From Thuidium tamariscinum (taxonomy: Eukaryota > Streptophyta > Bryopsida > Hypnales > Thuidiaceae): a stretch of 64,000 nt of DNA. Both the position numbers and the translations under genes were made by a program. The DNA is taken from contig OX344751.2 in assembly GCA_947034885.2 (NCBI GenBank), positions 11,408,001 to 11,472,000 on the forward strand. Direction: 5' to 3'. Below are positions 22,823 to 33,639 of the stretch, piece after piece. Numbering within the stretch: position 1 is the first letter of the stretch; the number at the start of each line of letters is the position of its first letter. The notes under the pieces were generated by a model. The model did not search any database. It saw nothing but the letters and a program-made list of their open reading frames with translations, and was not told where the DNA came from.

Positions 22823-25265
22823 ACCTACCAACTACAACTTGCACAAGGGTGGAGGCAGGGATGACGGGACGTCCGGACGTCCATGGGACGTAGACGCTAC
22901 CCTTCGGACGTCTTTTGACATTTGAAATTTTTTTTGACATACGTTTAGCGGACGGGCGACCGGACAGCCATGCGGACGGCCTTTTAGTAAGACGGAAGGC
23001 GGACGGGTGGTCGGTTGGACTACGGACGGGAGGCGGGACCGCAGTTTCTGACTGCCCGTCCGCAGTCTCCGCCGCCGTCGGACACTGCGGACGGGCGGAT
23101 GCGCGGATAGTCTCGTTCACCCATTGGCCCATTGGCCTGTCGGACGGTGCCGTCCGCTACTCCGTCCGCAGTCCCGACCGCCAATCCGCCCGTCCGCACG
23201 TCTGTTTCCGACGGATGCCGTCCGTTGGTCGCCGAGGACTACGTCCACAGCGTCCACTGCGTCCGGACGTCTGGACGTCCGGATTTTGGACGTAATTTTG
23301 CCCTGGACGTTGCAATTCGTCAACCCTGGGTGGAGGCCTTTGAGAACTAAGTGCATTTCTCTCTCTTGTGGTCTAACTCCTCAAATCTTCTTTCTCACAA
23401 GACCTTGGATTCTTCATTCTTGAATTGAATCTTTTGGAGCTTGGAGGATAAAATAGTTATTTTGTTTGTATTTTTCTTCCTCAATTTGATTGTTGAAGGC
23501 TTTGGATATGGTTATTAGAGGGTGACGTAGCCCTTTCTATTTATTTATACCAAAGCTTGGATATGTAGGTTATTTTTTTACTTTCTCTTATAGTAGTTTT
23601 ACTTAATTATTTATTGTGTAAAATCTAAAGAAGGGATTTAGTGAAGAGCGTGTCTTTTTTCATTGCTTTTTTAAGTAATTTGGATGAATGGTTTTTTTTC
23701 CCTTACCATTTCTTTATTTTACTTTAGATTGAGGTAGGTGAAGTATTTATTGTGGCCATTTAAGCATCATGTACTTCTAGATTTGGTCTCTAGTACAAAT
23801 ATGCCCTCACAACATGAAAGTAATTTCTTAGTTTTAGGGAGAAGAAGAATCTCATTGCCCCATGTCCATTGAAAAGGCCCGTGAAGGTTTCTTCTATATT
23901 TTTATCCATTGGTGGTGAAGGTTATACTTAGCTTTGCTTAATTCAAGTTATTGGTGGATTAGGAAAGAAGGAACAAGACGAGAGGTACTTGAATTATTTT
24001 ATTTTATTTATCTACAATAGAAGTCAAGGTTGTTCTTGCTAAAGTTTGGTTTAACAATTAAAAGTAGGAATGGAAAAGAAGTAGACTGATTGAATTCATT
24101 AAAAAAAAATTTGAATGGAAAGAAAGATTATATGTTGCCTAAAACTTGGTTCAACATCTAATTGTGAGTATAAAAAGAATGGAACTAAAGTAGAGGCATT
24201 TTATTCATTCAAATTTATTTTTGTGTATAATAGAAATCAATGTTATTTCATGTTCTAGATATTTATACAATTAGTTGTGTAAATAGGTTAAATGGAAAAT
24301 ATTAGATTTATTTAAGTTTTGTCTTCTTTATTGCAATTGTGAGAAAGGTTGTGTTTTGTTCAAGATAGGTTCAACTTTTAATTGAATTCTATTGAGAAGA
24401 AAGAATTGAAGTATTGAATTTTATTTTAGAGTGTCTAAGACTTTCCTTTGAAAATTTGAAAAAGAAATAATATCCACTTTGACCCACAAGGATTGAGATA
24501 ATAAAATTGTTTGATTAATTCTTTATTCAATCATTAAAAAATTAAATTCTAAATTCCCTTCAACAATATAAATGCTACATGGAAAGAAAAATGGGGAGAG
24601 AGTGCCCTTGGTCCCTATTGTATCATTTTTTAAGACATTCATCCAAAAAAAATTCCTCAAGAAATAAAAACTCTATTTCAAGATTTTAAGAAATACAACA
24701 AAGTCACCTCCTCCTCTCTTCCAAATACCTCCTTCATGCATTCAATAACTAAATGAACAATCCCTAGGGGAACATAATTGTACACCGCCATAAAATAAAT
24801 GAAGAACAAGGGCCTCCACTATTATTAATTCATTCTTCACACTTTCTAAAGTAAAATAAAGAAATGGTAAGGGAAAAAAAATCATTCATCCAAATTACTT
24901 AAAAAAGCAATGGAAAAAAATGCGCTCTTCACTAAATCCCTTCTTTAGATTTTACACAATAAATAATTAAGTAAAACTACTATAAAAGAAAGTAAAAAAA
25001 TAACCTACATTTCCAAGCTTTGGTATAAATAAATAGAAAGGGCTATGTCACCCTCTAATAACTCCATCCAAAGCCTTCAACAATCAAATTGAGGAAGAAA
25101 AATACAAACAAAATAACTATTTTATCCTCCAAGCTCCAAAAGATTCAATTCAAGAATGAAGAATCCAAGGTCTTGTGAGAAAGAAGATTTGAGGAGTTAG
25201 GCCACAAGAGAGAGAAATGCACTTAGCTCTCAAAGGCCTCCACCCTTATGCAAGTTGTAGTTGGT
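22823..25265. repeat. Large inverted repeat (arms ~430 bp, ~1.1-kb spacer)
   Basis: The left arm (22,823-23,738, excluding a 481-bp insertion with its duplicated target) and the right arm (about 24,838-25,265) are reverse complements with high identity. Examples are CACAAGACCTTGGATTCTTC and its complement, and the shared CCTACCAACTACAACTTGCA end. Similarity drops sharply at CTTTATTTTACTTTAGA on the inner side. If transcribed, it would fold into a long hairpin. Its origin is unknown; it could be two LTR fragments in opposite orientation. Confidence 0.88.
22857..23327. mobile_element. CGGAC-rich Mutator-type MITE
   Basis: A 471-bp GC-rich insertion with ends AGGGATGACG and CGTCAACCCT (9/10 inverted match), flanked by the perfect 10-bp direct repeat GGGTGGAGGC (22,847-22,856 and 23,328-23,337). 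The opposite arm of the surrounding inverted repeat has only one copy of that 10-mer and no insertion (about 25,235), which proves the event. A 9-10-bp duplication fits Mutator-like elements. The body has about 16 CGGA words, mostly in the left half, and about 11 TCCG words, mostly in the right half, so it can fold back. There is no transposase. Confidence 0.9.
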
Positions 25266-25799
25266 AGGTGGAGTTCTTAATGTGCCCATTTGACCTCCAT
25301 GTACTTGGAGATCTAATCAACCGTGCACAAATGAGCTGCCAGTAATTAAATGTGGCCTTTTGGGGGGGCGGGTTTAGTGAAGAGGAGGAATCCCAAGGCC
25401 AAGGCCATTTGAAACACTCACGCACTTTGTTGTCCCATTCTCCGTGAAGTTCAGCCACGGTTCCCATTCCTTGGTCTCCTTCCTTTGACTTGCCATTGTA
25501 TTCATAGATAATTTGAAATGCCTTCCCCTTCTCTGTGTTGAATTTAAGAAGATAGAAGATCTAACGGACAAAGTATCAGTAACATCAGTTAGCGCTAATC
25601 CACTGCTTGAACTGATTTTGACATCACCTCAACAGCAAACCAGGGCAATCTGCCACCCAAGTAGACTGACAAGGAGCTCAAAATGAATTGAAGTCCAAGA
25701 GAGAGAGGCCAAAGTGACAAATGTAGGGGATGTAGGGTTCAGGGTTTTCTTTATATACTTGGGGAAGGTAGGGGCGCGGACTTCACCATTGTCCTTGTC
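25266..25799. other. Intergenic, unidentified
   Basis: Mixed-composition DNA with a minus-strand open run (25,571-25,374) that includes KETKEWEPWLNFTENGTTK. The run has no recognisable family. A TTTATATACTTGG near 25,750 could be a TATA box, without downstream gene support. Confidence 0.35.
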
Positions 25800-26660
25800 A
25801 ATAGGGCGCGGACGTCTTCAGTCCCAAAGTCTATGGCACAAGTCTGAGAATTTGTGAGTTTTGACGACTACAATGCACACCTGAATCCCTGGCGTCAGGG
25901 CGCGGACTTGAGGGCGGAGAATTTGTGAACTTTGACAACGTTCAAAACGCACACCTGAATCCCTGGCATCAGGGCAGGGACAGGAAGTCAGGGCGCGGAC
26001 TTCAGGGCGGAGAATTTGTGAACTTTGACAACGTTCAAAATGCACACCTGAATCCCTAGCGTCAGAGCGGGGACGAGAGGTCAGGGCGGGGACGGGAAGT
26101 CAGGGCGCGGACTCCACAAAGTGGACCAAAGGGCCAAGAAGTGGTTGAAGCACATGGCCTTCTTAATTTTCTTGAACATGGTATCCCACTTTTTTCCTCT
26201 TTTCCGCTCTTGGAAGATGGTATCCTTTCTTTTCATGGGAAGAGGGAACCATTAATTGCAGCGACGACCTTTTTTTACATTCCTCATATGTCTCGAAAGA
26301 CACGACCGCTTTCTTCCATTAATGCTTGTGTTGAATGGGGGAAGAGGACGCGGATGCAGGAGGTAGTCGTATGGTTTGGCAATTGCCAAAGGCTGAGGAA
26401 CTTCACAATGAAGGACTAAAGGGCGCGGACTTCATGTCAGGGCGTGGACTTGTAGGCGGGGACTGAGATGAAGGCGCAGATGTGACTTCAGGGCGGGGAC
26501 GCCAGAGCGCGGACTTTAAGTCAGGGCGTGGACTTCATGGCGCGGACTCGAAATCAGGGCGCGGACTTCAAGGCACGGACTCGAAGTCAGGGCGCGGACT
26601 TCAAGGCGCGGACTCGAAGTCAGGGCGCGGACTTCAGGGCGCGGATGTCCTTGTCCAGCA
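25800..26660. repeat. GCGCGGAC minisatellites (two unit types)
   Basis: At 25,843-26,115 there are three copies of a ~75-90-bp unit with GAGAATTTGTGAACTTTGAC followed by GCACACCTGAATCCCT and CAGGGCGCGGACTT. At 26,420-26,650 there are about five copies of a 33-bp unit alternating GGGCGCGGACTTCA and GGCGCGGACTCGAAG. In one frame the 33-bp unit reads as an 11-residue SGRGLQGADSK repeat, probably by chance. Confidence 0.85.
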
Positions 26661-27190
26661 CTTGAGGAGGGTATTTGCAGTGCACTTGGACATGAGATCT
26701 TTGAATTCATCTTTTTCTTGGAGCGGGAGAACCATTAATGTACCCAATTACAGCTTGTTCTAAATTCAGAGAAGACCATGAAAGCAAGATGCCACCATAA
26801 AGAGCTCAACGGACTAAGATTTGGAAGGTATTTATGGAAGTGCATGTTCCGTTTCTTGTGTTGCAAGATGTCATTCTTTAGTTCTCCTAACCATTCTACC
26901 ACTTTGAAGCAAGAAATATTTTATTTCCAAAAAACAAAATACAAATTCTTTGATTTAGGAATGTTTAGGAAATACTTAATAAATGTATAGGACATACTTA
27001 AACCATATCATTTATACAAAACCTTTGGCCTTGTTGTTTAATAAATGCAATGATTTTTTCATGTTTTCTTTTTAAAAAAGAAGATGCCAAAATAAAGAGA
27101 TCAACAAAAAAAGATTGCAAAGGAACTTCTTGGAAGACCATGTACCTTTATTTGATTTGGAAGATGTCATTGTTTACTTTGTGTATCACT
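26149..27190. repeat. Dispersed modules X and Y
   Basis: Module X (26,149-26,340, with CTCTTGGAAGATGGTATCC and CTTTTCATGGGAAGAGGGAA) recurs at 29,085-29,225. Module Y (26,655-26,905, with GACCATGAAAGCAAGATGCC and GGACTAAGATTTGGAAG) recurs at 33,150-33,385 and, more diverged, at 27,080-27,190. The GCGCGGAC minisatellites adjoin these modules, which suggests one composite element family. Confidence 0.65.
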
Positions 27191-27639
27191 TGAGAACAAC
27201 TTTGAAGGAAAATATATGTACTGATGAAAACAAACAAGTCAAAATATTTTGTTGTTCATTTTCAACATTACCTCAAGCAAATTCTTTTTTGGCGTGAAGG
27301 CTATGTTTCATAAATTATGCTCAATTTTGCTGAATGTTTAAAGTATTATTGTTTGGCTGAAAGGGATTATTTATGAAATGAAAGTTGTTGGTCAATTCTT
27401 ATAGATTGATGTTCACCACATTCAATTCTTTAAACAATTGCTATAGGGGATCAATTCTGGTTTACGATTTACTAAATCTTACATTCTTTTGGATTTACGT
27501 GAACAAATTCATTTTTTGGTTTATATTTCATACAAGGGATTTTTTTTAATGAATTACTATTGTTTTGTTTGTTTTTTGTTTTTTGTTTTTATAAGAAATG
27601 GAAAACCATTGCATTAAAAGAATACTATTTTGTTTTATT
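27191..27639. other. AT-rich, degenerate relatives of the 172-bp satellite
   Basis: Contains single diverged copies of TTCTTTTGGATTTACGTGAA but no regular array and no gene. Confidence 0.4.
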
Positions 27640-28290
27640 TCAATCACGTGGAAAGGATCCATTTCTACAAAAATAACTACAAGGGATTCTTTTTGAACAA
27701 GAACTTAGGTCTTCCATTCTTTTGGATTCACGTGAAGGGAATTGTTTTTGTGGATGCTTGTTACAAATAATTTGTGTAGCCTAAGCTATGAGTATCATAT
27801 TCTTGAATTCACTATTCCTATAAAGGGATTCATTTTTGACCATTCTAACTACAAGGGATTCTTTTTGAACGAGAATTTAGATCTTCCATTCTTTTGGATT
27901 CACGTGAAGGGAATTGTTTTTGTAGATGCTTGTTACAAATAATTTGTGTAGCCTAAGCTATGAGTATCATATTCTTGGATTTACTATTCCTATAAAGGGA
28001 TTCATTTTTGACCATTCTCACTACAAGGGATTCTTTTTGAACGAGAATTTAGATCTCCCATTCTTTTGGATTCACGTGAAGGGAATTGTTTTTGTGGATG
28101 CTTGTTACAAATAATTTTTGTAGCCTAAGCTATGAGTATCATATTCTTGAATTCACTATTCCTATAAAGGGATTCATTTTTGACCATTCTCACTGCAAGG
28201 GATTCTTTTTGAACAAGAATTTAGATCTCCCATTCTTTTGGATTCACGTGAAGGGAATTGTTTTTGTGGATGCTTGTTACAAATAATTTT
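27640..28290. repeat. 172-bp tandem satellite, about 3.7 copies
   Basis: TTGGATTCACGTGAAGGGAA recurs at 27,722, 27,894, 28,066 and 28,238, exactly 172 bp apart. Units differ at only a few positions. The frame is open through each unit because 172 leaves one extra base, which shifts frame per copy, so the short open frames are not a gene. More diverged half-units continue to about 28,620. Confidence 0.92.
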
Positions 28291-28299
28291 TGAAAAACT

Positions 28300-28924
28300 T
28301 CCAAGTTTTGTTTCTTAGATTCACGTAGAAGGGAGTCATTTCTAAATAAAAGGTACAAGAGATCATTCTTTTGAATGAGAACTTTACATTATTTTGGATT
28401 CACATGAAAAGATTCACTTTCTTGAATAATTGATAGAATGCATTTTCTAAATGAACAAATGAGTTTCATTTCTTCAAATCCATTATTCATAAGCAAGGAT
28501 TCTTTTTTTTGCGTAATAACTACAAGGAATTTTTTGGGGAAATGAAAAATTACAAGTTATATTTTGTTCATAATGTGAAAAGATCCATTTTTATAAATAC
28601 TTGTTACAATGGATTCTTCCTTAATGAAACGTACAACTTAAATTAAAGTAGAAAGGTTGTGAATGGAATCCACTATTAGAAATAATTGCTACAACAAAAT
28701 CTTTTTCACATGAACTTACAAGATATATTTTTCAGATGCATGACACGGGTTCTTTTCCGAAGGCTTAGAGTACATCGATTTGTTTTTTAATTCAACCCTA
28801 AACCCATCTGAAAGAAAGTCAAACAATCCAAACTCAAATGCTAAACTCTAATTCTCCAAACCCTAAACCCTACACTCCTAAAAACTTTGAACCCAAGAAG
28901 CCAAGGAGTTGGAGGCTTGAACTT
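28300..28924. other. AT-rich, decayed satellite tail
   Basis: Contains degraded copies of GGATTCACGTGAA-like and TTGTTACAATGGATTC words. No gene. Confidence 0.4.
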
Positions 28925-29347
28925 CACTACGTTGGCGCTACTCAGGGCGGGGACGTCAGGTGAGGGCGCAGACTTCAGGACGGGGACTCCAATGCAGGGC
29001 GCAGACTCCAGGGCGCGGACCATTCTTGGTGCGCAAACGTGCATGCACTGAAAAGGAGGTTGACCTCCCACATGGGATCCCTCCTTGCTCCTATTTATTG
29101 CTCTTGGAAGATGGTGTCCCTCCTTTTCATGGAAACCGGGAACCATTAAATTCAGTCATGCCTTCTTTTAGATTTCTTGTAGTGATGGAGAGACAAGAAA
29201 GCTTTCTCTCACCAATGTTTTTGTTACATTGGCAATGTCAGGGCGCGGACTTGAGGGCGGACAATTCACAGAGGTTGGGGAACTTGTGAGTGTGCATCTG
29301 AATCACACATGGCGCGGACTTGAGGTCAGGGCGCAGACGTGGTCTGT
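28925..29347. repeat. GCGCGGAC minisatellite, second cluster with module X
   Basis: GGGCGGGGACGTCAG, GGGCGCAGACTCCAGGGCGC and related words at 28,945-29,020 and 29,240-29,345 flank a second copy of module X (29,085-29,225). It repeats the layout of 25.8-26.4 kb. Confidence 0.75.
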
Positions 29348-29752
29348 CACAGTCCGGAAATATCATGTAAGTAAGATAGGAAGATAGTATATAGAGTAGT
29401 TCAAATTTTCAAAAATTTTAGGGTTAGATATGGGGAAAAGAAGACAATTAGGGTCTTTTCCCCTTGAGATCCATCTGAACCGGATTGAGCAAGGAGGATT
29501 TCTAGACTATGGGTGTAAGTTTCCGGATCCGGATTTCTTAGTATCTGGAACGGAACTTTCCGGAAGACGGAACTTGCTAAGGACGGATCCGATATTGACA
29601 GACACGGATCCGACCCGCTTAAGGACGGATCCGAGCCAGTTCTGGATGGTCGGCACCTACGGGTCTACGCCGCCGACCTACGGAAACTAGCGTAACGGCC
29701 GGGGAACGTCGCGCCGTTCCGAGGGGAACTGGGAACTTAGGGTACTGACTGG

Positions 29753-29760
29753 TATATAAA
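29753..29760 (+). promoter_or_regulatory. TATA box of the gag-like element
   Basis: TATATAAA lies about 175 bp upstream of the first ATG of the gag-like frame, in otherwise GC-rich DNA, with a pyrimidine-rich start region (29,775-29,790) just downstream. Confidence 0.55.
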
Positions 29761-29934
29761 CCCCTCCACCCCACTTCATTTCTCCTTTTTCGATTTGGCA
29801 AATCGAGGTACGCTTGTGTGCAGGTGTTGGAGCGCGTATAGAGAGAGAAAGAGTGGTGAGTAGTAGAGATCGGTTCCGGGTTTAGTTTAGGGTCGGTGCC
29901 GACCGCACCGACAAGTTCCGACTCGAGCGGAGAG

Positions 29935-31932
29935 ATGGCGAGTTCCTCCAAGTACGCGGTGGTCACTGCTAAGGCGATCTCGCCGTACATCCCTTCCGAT
30001 CCGCAGCATCGGAAGGAGTTAGAGGACGATTTAGTCTTTTTAGGGTGTCACGGATTGATCCGGCGGCCGTGGACTGTAAGGAGTGATGAGATGGTGTAGG
30101 AAATCCTCTCGGGGGTTCCGAATCAGTACCAGCTCACAGTGAGGGGTAGACCGCCTGCCTAGACACCGGATGTCTGGGCGGAAGTATACAGGTTTGATAG
30201 GAGCGGATTAGGTATGGCTCCTCGGACGGATAAGTTCGGTGCTAACAAGTTCCGGAATCCGCCCCACCCTAAGGACGGATATGCGGTTCCGGATTGTTCA
30301 AACGACAGGCATAGACGGATGTTGGAATTCCTGATTCCCATCCTCTATCCGGAAAAACCTAACCGGGTCACGGTGACGGTAGCGAACACCATTTTCGGGT
30401 GTTTTGAGAAGCGGATAGTCAACTGGAGCTTGGTCCTCCAATATGTAGTCAATCGGCTAGCCGAACATGTGGGACGGGAGAAGACTAGCACTATCAGCGC
30501 CTACCTATTCCACCTATACCACCACAATGATGTACTGAGTGGGCCGGAAATCCTCCACTATGAGACGGGACTCCAGATCCTCAAGTACGGCTTGACGGAT
30601 GAAGTGGACAAGGAGCTGGAAGACCCAGAGGGCGAGCGGATGGACGAAGACCCCCAGGAGCAGAAACCGGCCAGCCAGCCGGAACGGATGAAGTCCACCA
30701 CGCCGGATAAGAGGGGCAACCCCAACCCGAATCCATCCGGATCGGTGTTGGGAAAGAAGAAGAGGGACCACTTCGACACCATCATCCGGCACGCGATGTT
30801 GGCCCATGCAGACAGCAACAACAACGAAGCCATCCTCGAGCAGATCTCCACCAAGCTAGGCGGAGTGAAGGTCGAGGATATTCCGGAAATCCTCGATCAC
30901 CTTCCGACTCAGGAGGTGTTGCGGAAGAAGGAGGAGGAGATCCGGAAGTGGGAGTACGAAGCTCGGATCCAGGCGGATCGGATTCGGCAGGCGGAAGGTC
31001 AGATCCGGGTGGCCGAGGAAGGACGGCAGAAGGCGGAAGAGGAGCGGAACGGGCTCCAGAGCACGGTGACATATCTGGAGAGCGACCTCAGTGTCGCCAA
31101 CGGGAAGATCGTGGAGGCCACCTCCTTAGTTCGGAACCTACAGGAGTTGGTGGCCCAGCCGGCGGATATAGTGGTCAAGGCCAAACTGTTTTCCGCCCGG
31201 CTGATGACGGAAGGGCACGTCACCGGATCCAAAGTCCTCACCATCTTGGTGGATTACCAGGCCAAGATGGAGGGGGTACTGAAGGACATGAGGGCCCTGA
31301 TCGCGGCTCTCAATCCGGAGTTGGGGGATGGCTTATCGAACCTACTTGACCAGCAGATTTACATGGACTTCAGCCCCGGAGCGCAAGGACGGATGTCGAC
31401 GGATCAGAGGTTACTCGGAAACTCGCCGGTCATCAAGAACCTTGGGGAGCTCGGATCGGATCCGAACGCAACCGGACCGTCAAACACACCGACGGATCCA
31501 AAGGAGAAGAGGGCATCCTCGCGGATCAACTTGGAGATCCGGATGAAGGCATTACCATCGAATCCGGCGAGGGAGAATCCAGCCAGGGAGAATCCGGAGA
31601 AGTTCGCCCACATGAACGAGCCAGACAGGGTTCCGGTCTAGGATCCGCGCGGTAAGAGAGTCATCCTGGATGACTCAGATAGGGAAGACGATCCGTCCAT
31701 CATCATCCGTGATGAAGTGGGGGAGCAAGGCGGATTTCAACAGGTAGAGCAGTCGGAAAGCTCCGAGGCGGATTCAGAGGAGACCTCGACGGAAGATAGC
31801 GGAACCCCACCGATTCCGATTCAGCCAAGGCAGACCCGATCCGCCACCAAGAAGGCTTCTCCTCCCAAGGCAACGACGCGGAGGAGCTCAGTCCCGCCCA
31901 AGGGTACTACATCGAAGCGAGCGCGTAAGTAG
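29935..31932 (+). pseudogene. Gag-like plant retroelement protein with internal TAG codons
   Basis: From the ATG at 29,935 one frame runs 666 codons to a TAG at 31,930-31,932. It is interrupted only by three in-frame TAGs, at 30,097-30,099, 30,160-30,162 and 31,639-31,641. There is no frameshift. The N-terminal third (about residues 90-220) includes RRMLEFLIPILYP and ISAYLFHLYHHND and resembles the helical domain of plant retrotransposon gag-like ('putative plant transposon') proteins. The middle has an acidic/Pro linker and a coiled coil (RQAEGQIRVAEEGRQKAEEE). The C-terminus is acidic and then Lys/Arg-rich (TTRRSSVPPKGTTSKRARK). No zinc knuckle, protease or reverse transcriptase follows, so the element is non-autonomous or truncated. 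Codons are dominated by CGG, CCG, GGA and GAT, mirroring the CGGAT words in its flanks. Recoding of TAG is possible but decay is likelier. Confidence 0.65.
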
Positions 31933-33060
31933 GACATAGATAGGATTTTGATTTTTGGACGGAAGTTTCCTGGACGGATTTCCCGGGTGTGGGCCCCGAT
32001 CCGGAACTTTAGGATCAATGGGCCGGACCTTTCCGGATAATCCAGTTGGGCTCCGATTGGTTGTTGCGGATTTTCTGTTGCCTTGTTGGCATTCCGTTTC
32101 TGTTTTTAGGCTTTGACTTTTGTTTTGATTTGGGCTTTTAAGGGGCAGACAAGTTAGTTGGCCTGTCATTCCCTCCTAGTGCATATTCCATTGTATTTCA
32201 TTCCCTTCTTTAATCTGAGCCGGCGGATGAACATTCTAGCTCTGACTTGTGTTTGAGTCTCTCTTGGTGTGTTTGTTGGAGTGTTGAGAGGCAAGAGGGA
32301 AGGGTGAGGAGGAATTCGGATTCTGAGGCACTTGAAATCTGAACTGAGTGACCAACTTCCGAGAGTTAGGATCTTGAATTGTGAGTTTGAGCGTGGAGCC
32401 TTGAATTCACCGGAACGGTGATCCGGTGTGAGTCCAGGAGTGACGAGAAGGAGGTTCCGGAACCGCAGGGGCAGATCCGTGCGGAGTTAAGCAGCCGCCA
32501 TAGGAAAGTTCCGTCCATCGGAAGATCCGCCAACCACTGAGTCGATCCGAAGAACTGGGAAAGTACATCCTTTCGGGTCTAGGGGTTTTCGAATCTGTCG
32601 TTGTAGTAAGGGCAAGTGAAGTAGTCCTGAGTGACCTGCTAACCGGATTGGCCTAGAGCTATCTGGGAAGTTGTGAGGATCCGGTTCCGGCCCTAATGCA
32701 ACACCGGATATATTGTTGTGTTCTCGTGTGTTTTGTTTGAGAGGAGAGAGAGTGAGGTTTACGAGTGGTAAGTCCCTACCCCTCTAAAGATCAAGAGAGG
32801 ACTCCCTGAGGGTAAAACAGGGGTATCAAAAACCGATTATTGAGTGGCAGAATTGGATTCCGGATTGAGACGGATCCGGGTGAAGGTGAAATCCGGATCC
32901 GAGGATAAGTTGAGAGACGGATTCGGAAAGAAACGACGGATCCGGAAAAAAAGTCCGGAAGATAAGTTGGTATTCCGGATTAAGAGTAGTAACTTGGGAT
33001 GTTTTGATCCGAGAAACCTAGAAACCGGAAAACGCAACTATTAGTAACGTCTGGAATCTC
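31933..33060. other. CGGA-rich non-coding tail of the gag-like element
   Basis: No open frame, yet CGGAT/CCGGA words stay dense (GACGGATCCGG, TTCCGGATTGAG, CCGGAAGATAAG), as they are upstream (29,510-29,720). The composition stops abruptly near 33,060, which gives a likely element end. GGGGTATCAAAAACCG at 32,820 is only weakly like a tRNA-Met primer-binding site. I could not find an LTR pair. Confidence 0.5.
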
Positions 33061-33149
33061 CTGGGACGATATTCCGTGTCATATTATCACGTTTTGATGT
33101 GATAAAGGTGCTTTCTGCTAGACTGCGCGTACAACATGGTCGTACAGCA

Positions 33150-33385
33150 CAAGAGGGAGGACTTTGAAATGCACTTGGGCATGAGATCCTTCAATCCTCC
33201 CTTTTCTTGGAGCGGGGAAACCTTTAATTTTAGGAAGAACAATTTGTTCTATATTCGGACAAGACCATGAAAGCAAGATGCCAAATAAAAAAGTTCAATG
33301 GACTAAGATTTGGAAGAAACTTCGTGGAAGAGCATGTCCCCTTTGTTGTTGTAGAACATGTCGTTCCTTACATCTTCTAATACTC
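33150..33385. repeat. Module Y, third location
   Basis: Collinear with 26,655-26,905, including GCACTTGGGCATGAGATCC and GACCATGAAAGCAAGATGCC. It suggests that the gag-like element lies within the composite X/Y family. Confidence 0.7.
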
Positions 33386-33639
33386 CAAACTACTTTGAAC
33401 CTTATTTGTGTCCCAAAAAAGAAACTAGTACTTTGAACTAAAAAGAATTTTATGATTTAAAAAAAGAAGTCTAAATTCTTCTATTTAGGAAATGTTCCGG
33501 ATATTTTGAAGAAATATTTAGGGAATATAGAGGAAATGTAGTGTACTAGATACAAGAGTAAAACTTAATTTGTTTAAGATGAAAGAGATAGTAGAGATTT
33601 TAAAAACAAATTCTAGACCTCCAATACGCCACTTCAATT

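Noticed and set aside
22791..23423. Overlapping Arg/Pro-rich open frames on both strands
   Set aside because: They lie across the CGGAC-rich MITE and its flanks and result from GC-rich repeated words with few stops, not from coding.
26482..26763. SGRGLQGADSK repeat protein
   Set aside because: The 33-bp minisatellite happens to be in frame. The flanks are non-coding and the same words elsewhere are out of frame.
27742..28286. Three similar ~62-66-residue open frames
   Set aside because: They are by-products of the 172-bp satellite; the unit length is not a multiple of three and no start signal or homologue is apparent.
30514..31349. Other-frame ORFs inside the gag-like region
   Set aside because: They are shadows of the dominant plus-strand frame in CGG-rich sequence.
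32820..32836. tRNA-Met primer-binding site and LTR boundary
   Set aside because: Only a partial match to the usual TGGTATCAGAGC and no LTR pair on either side.
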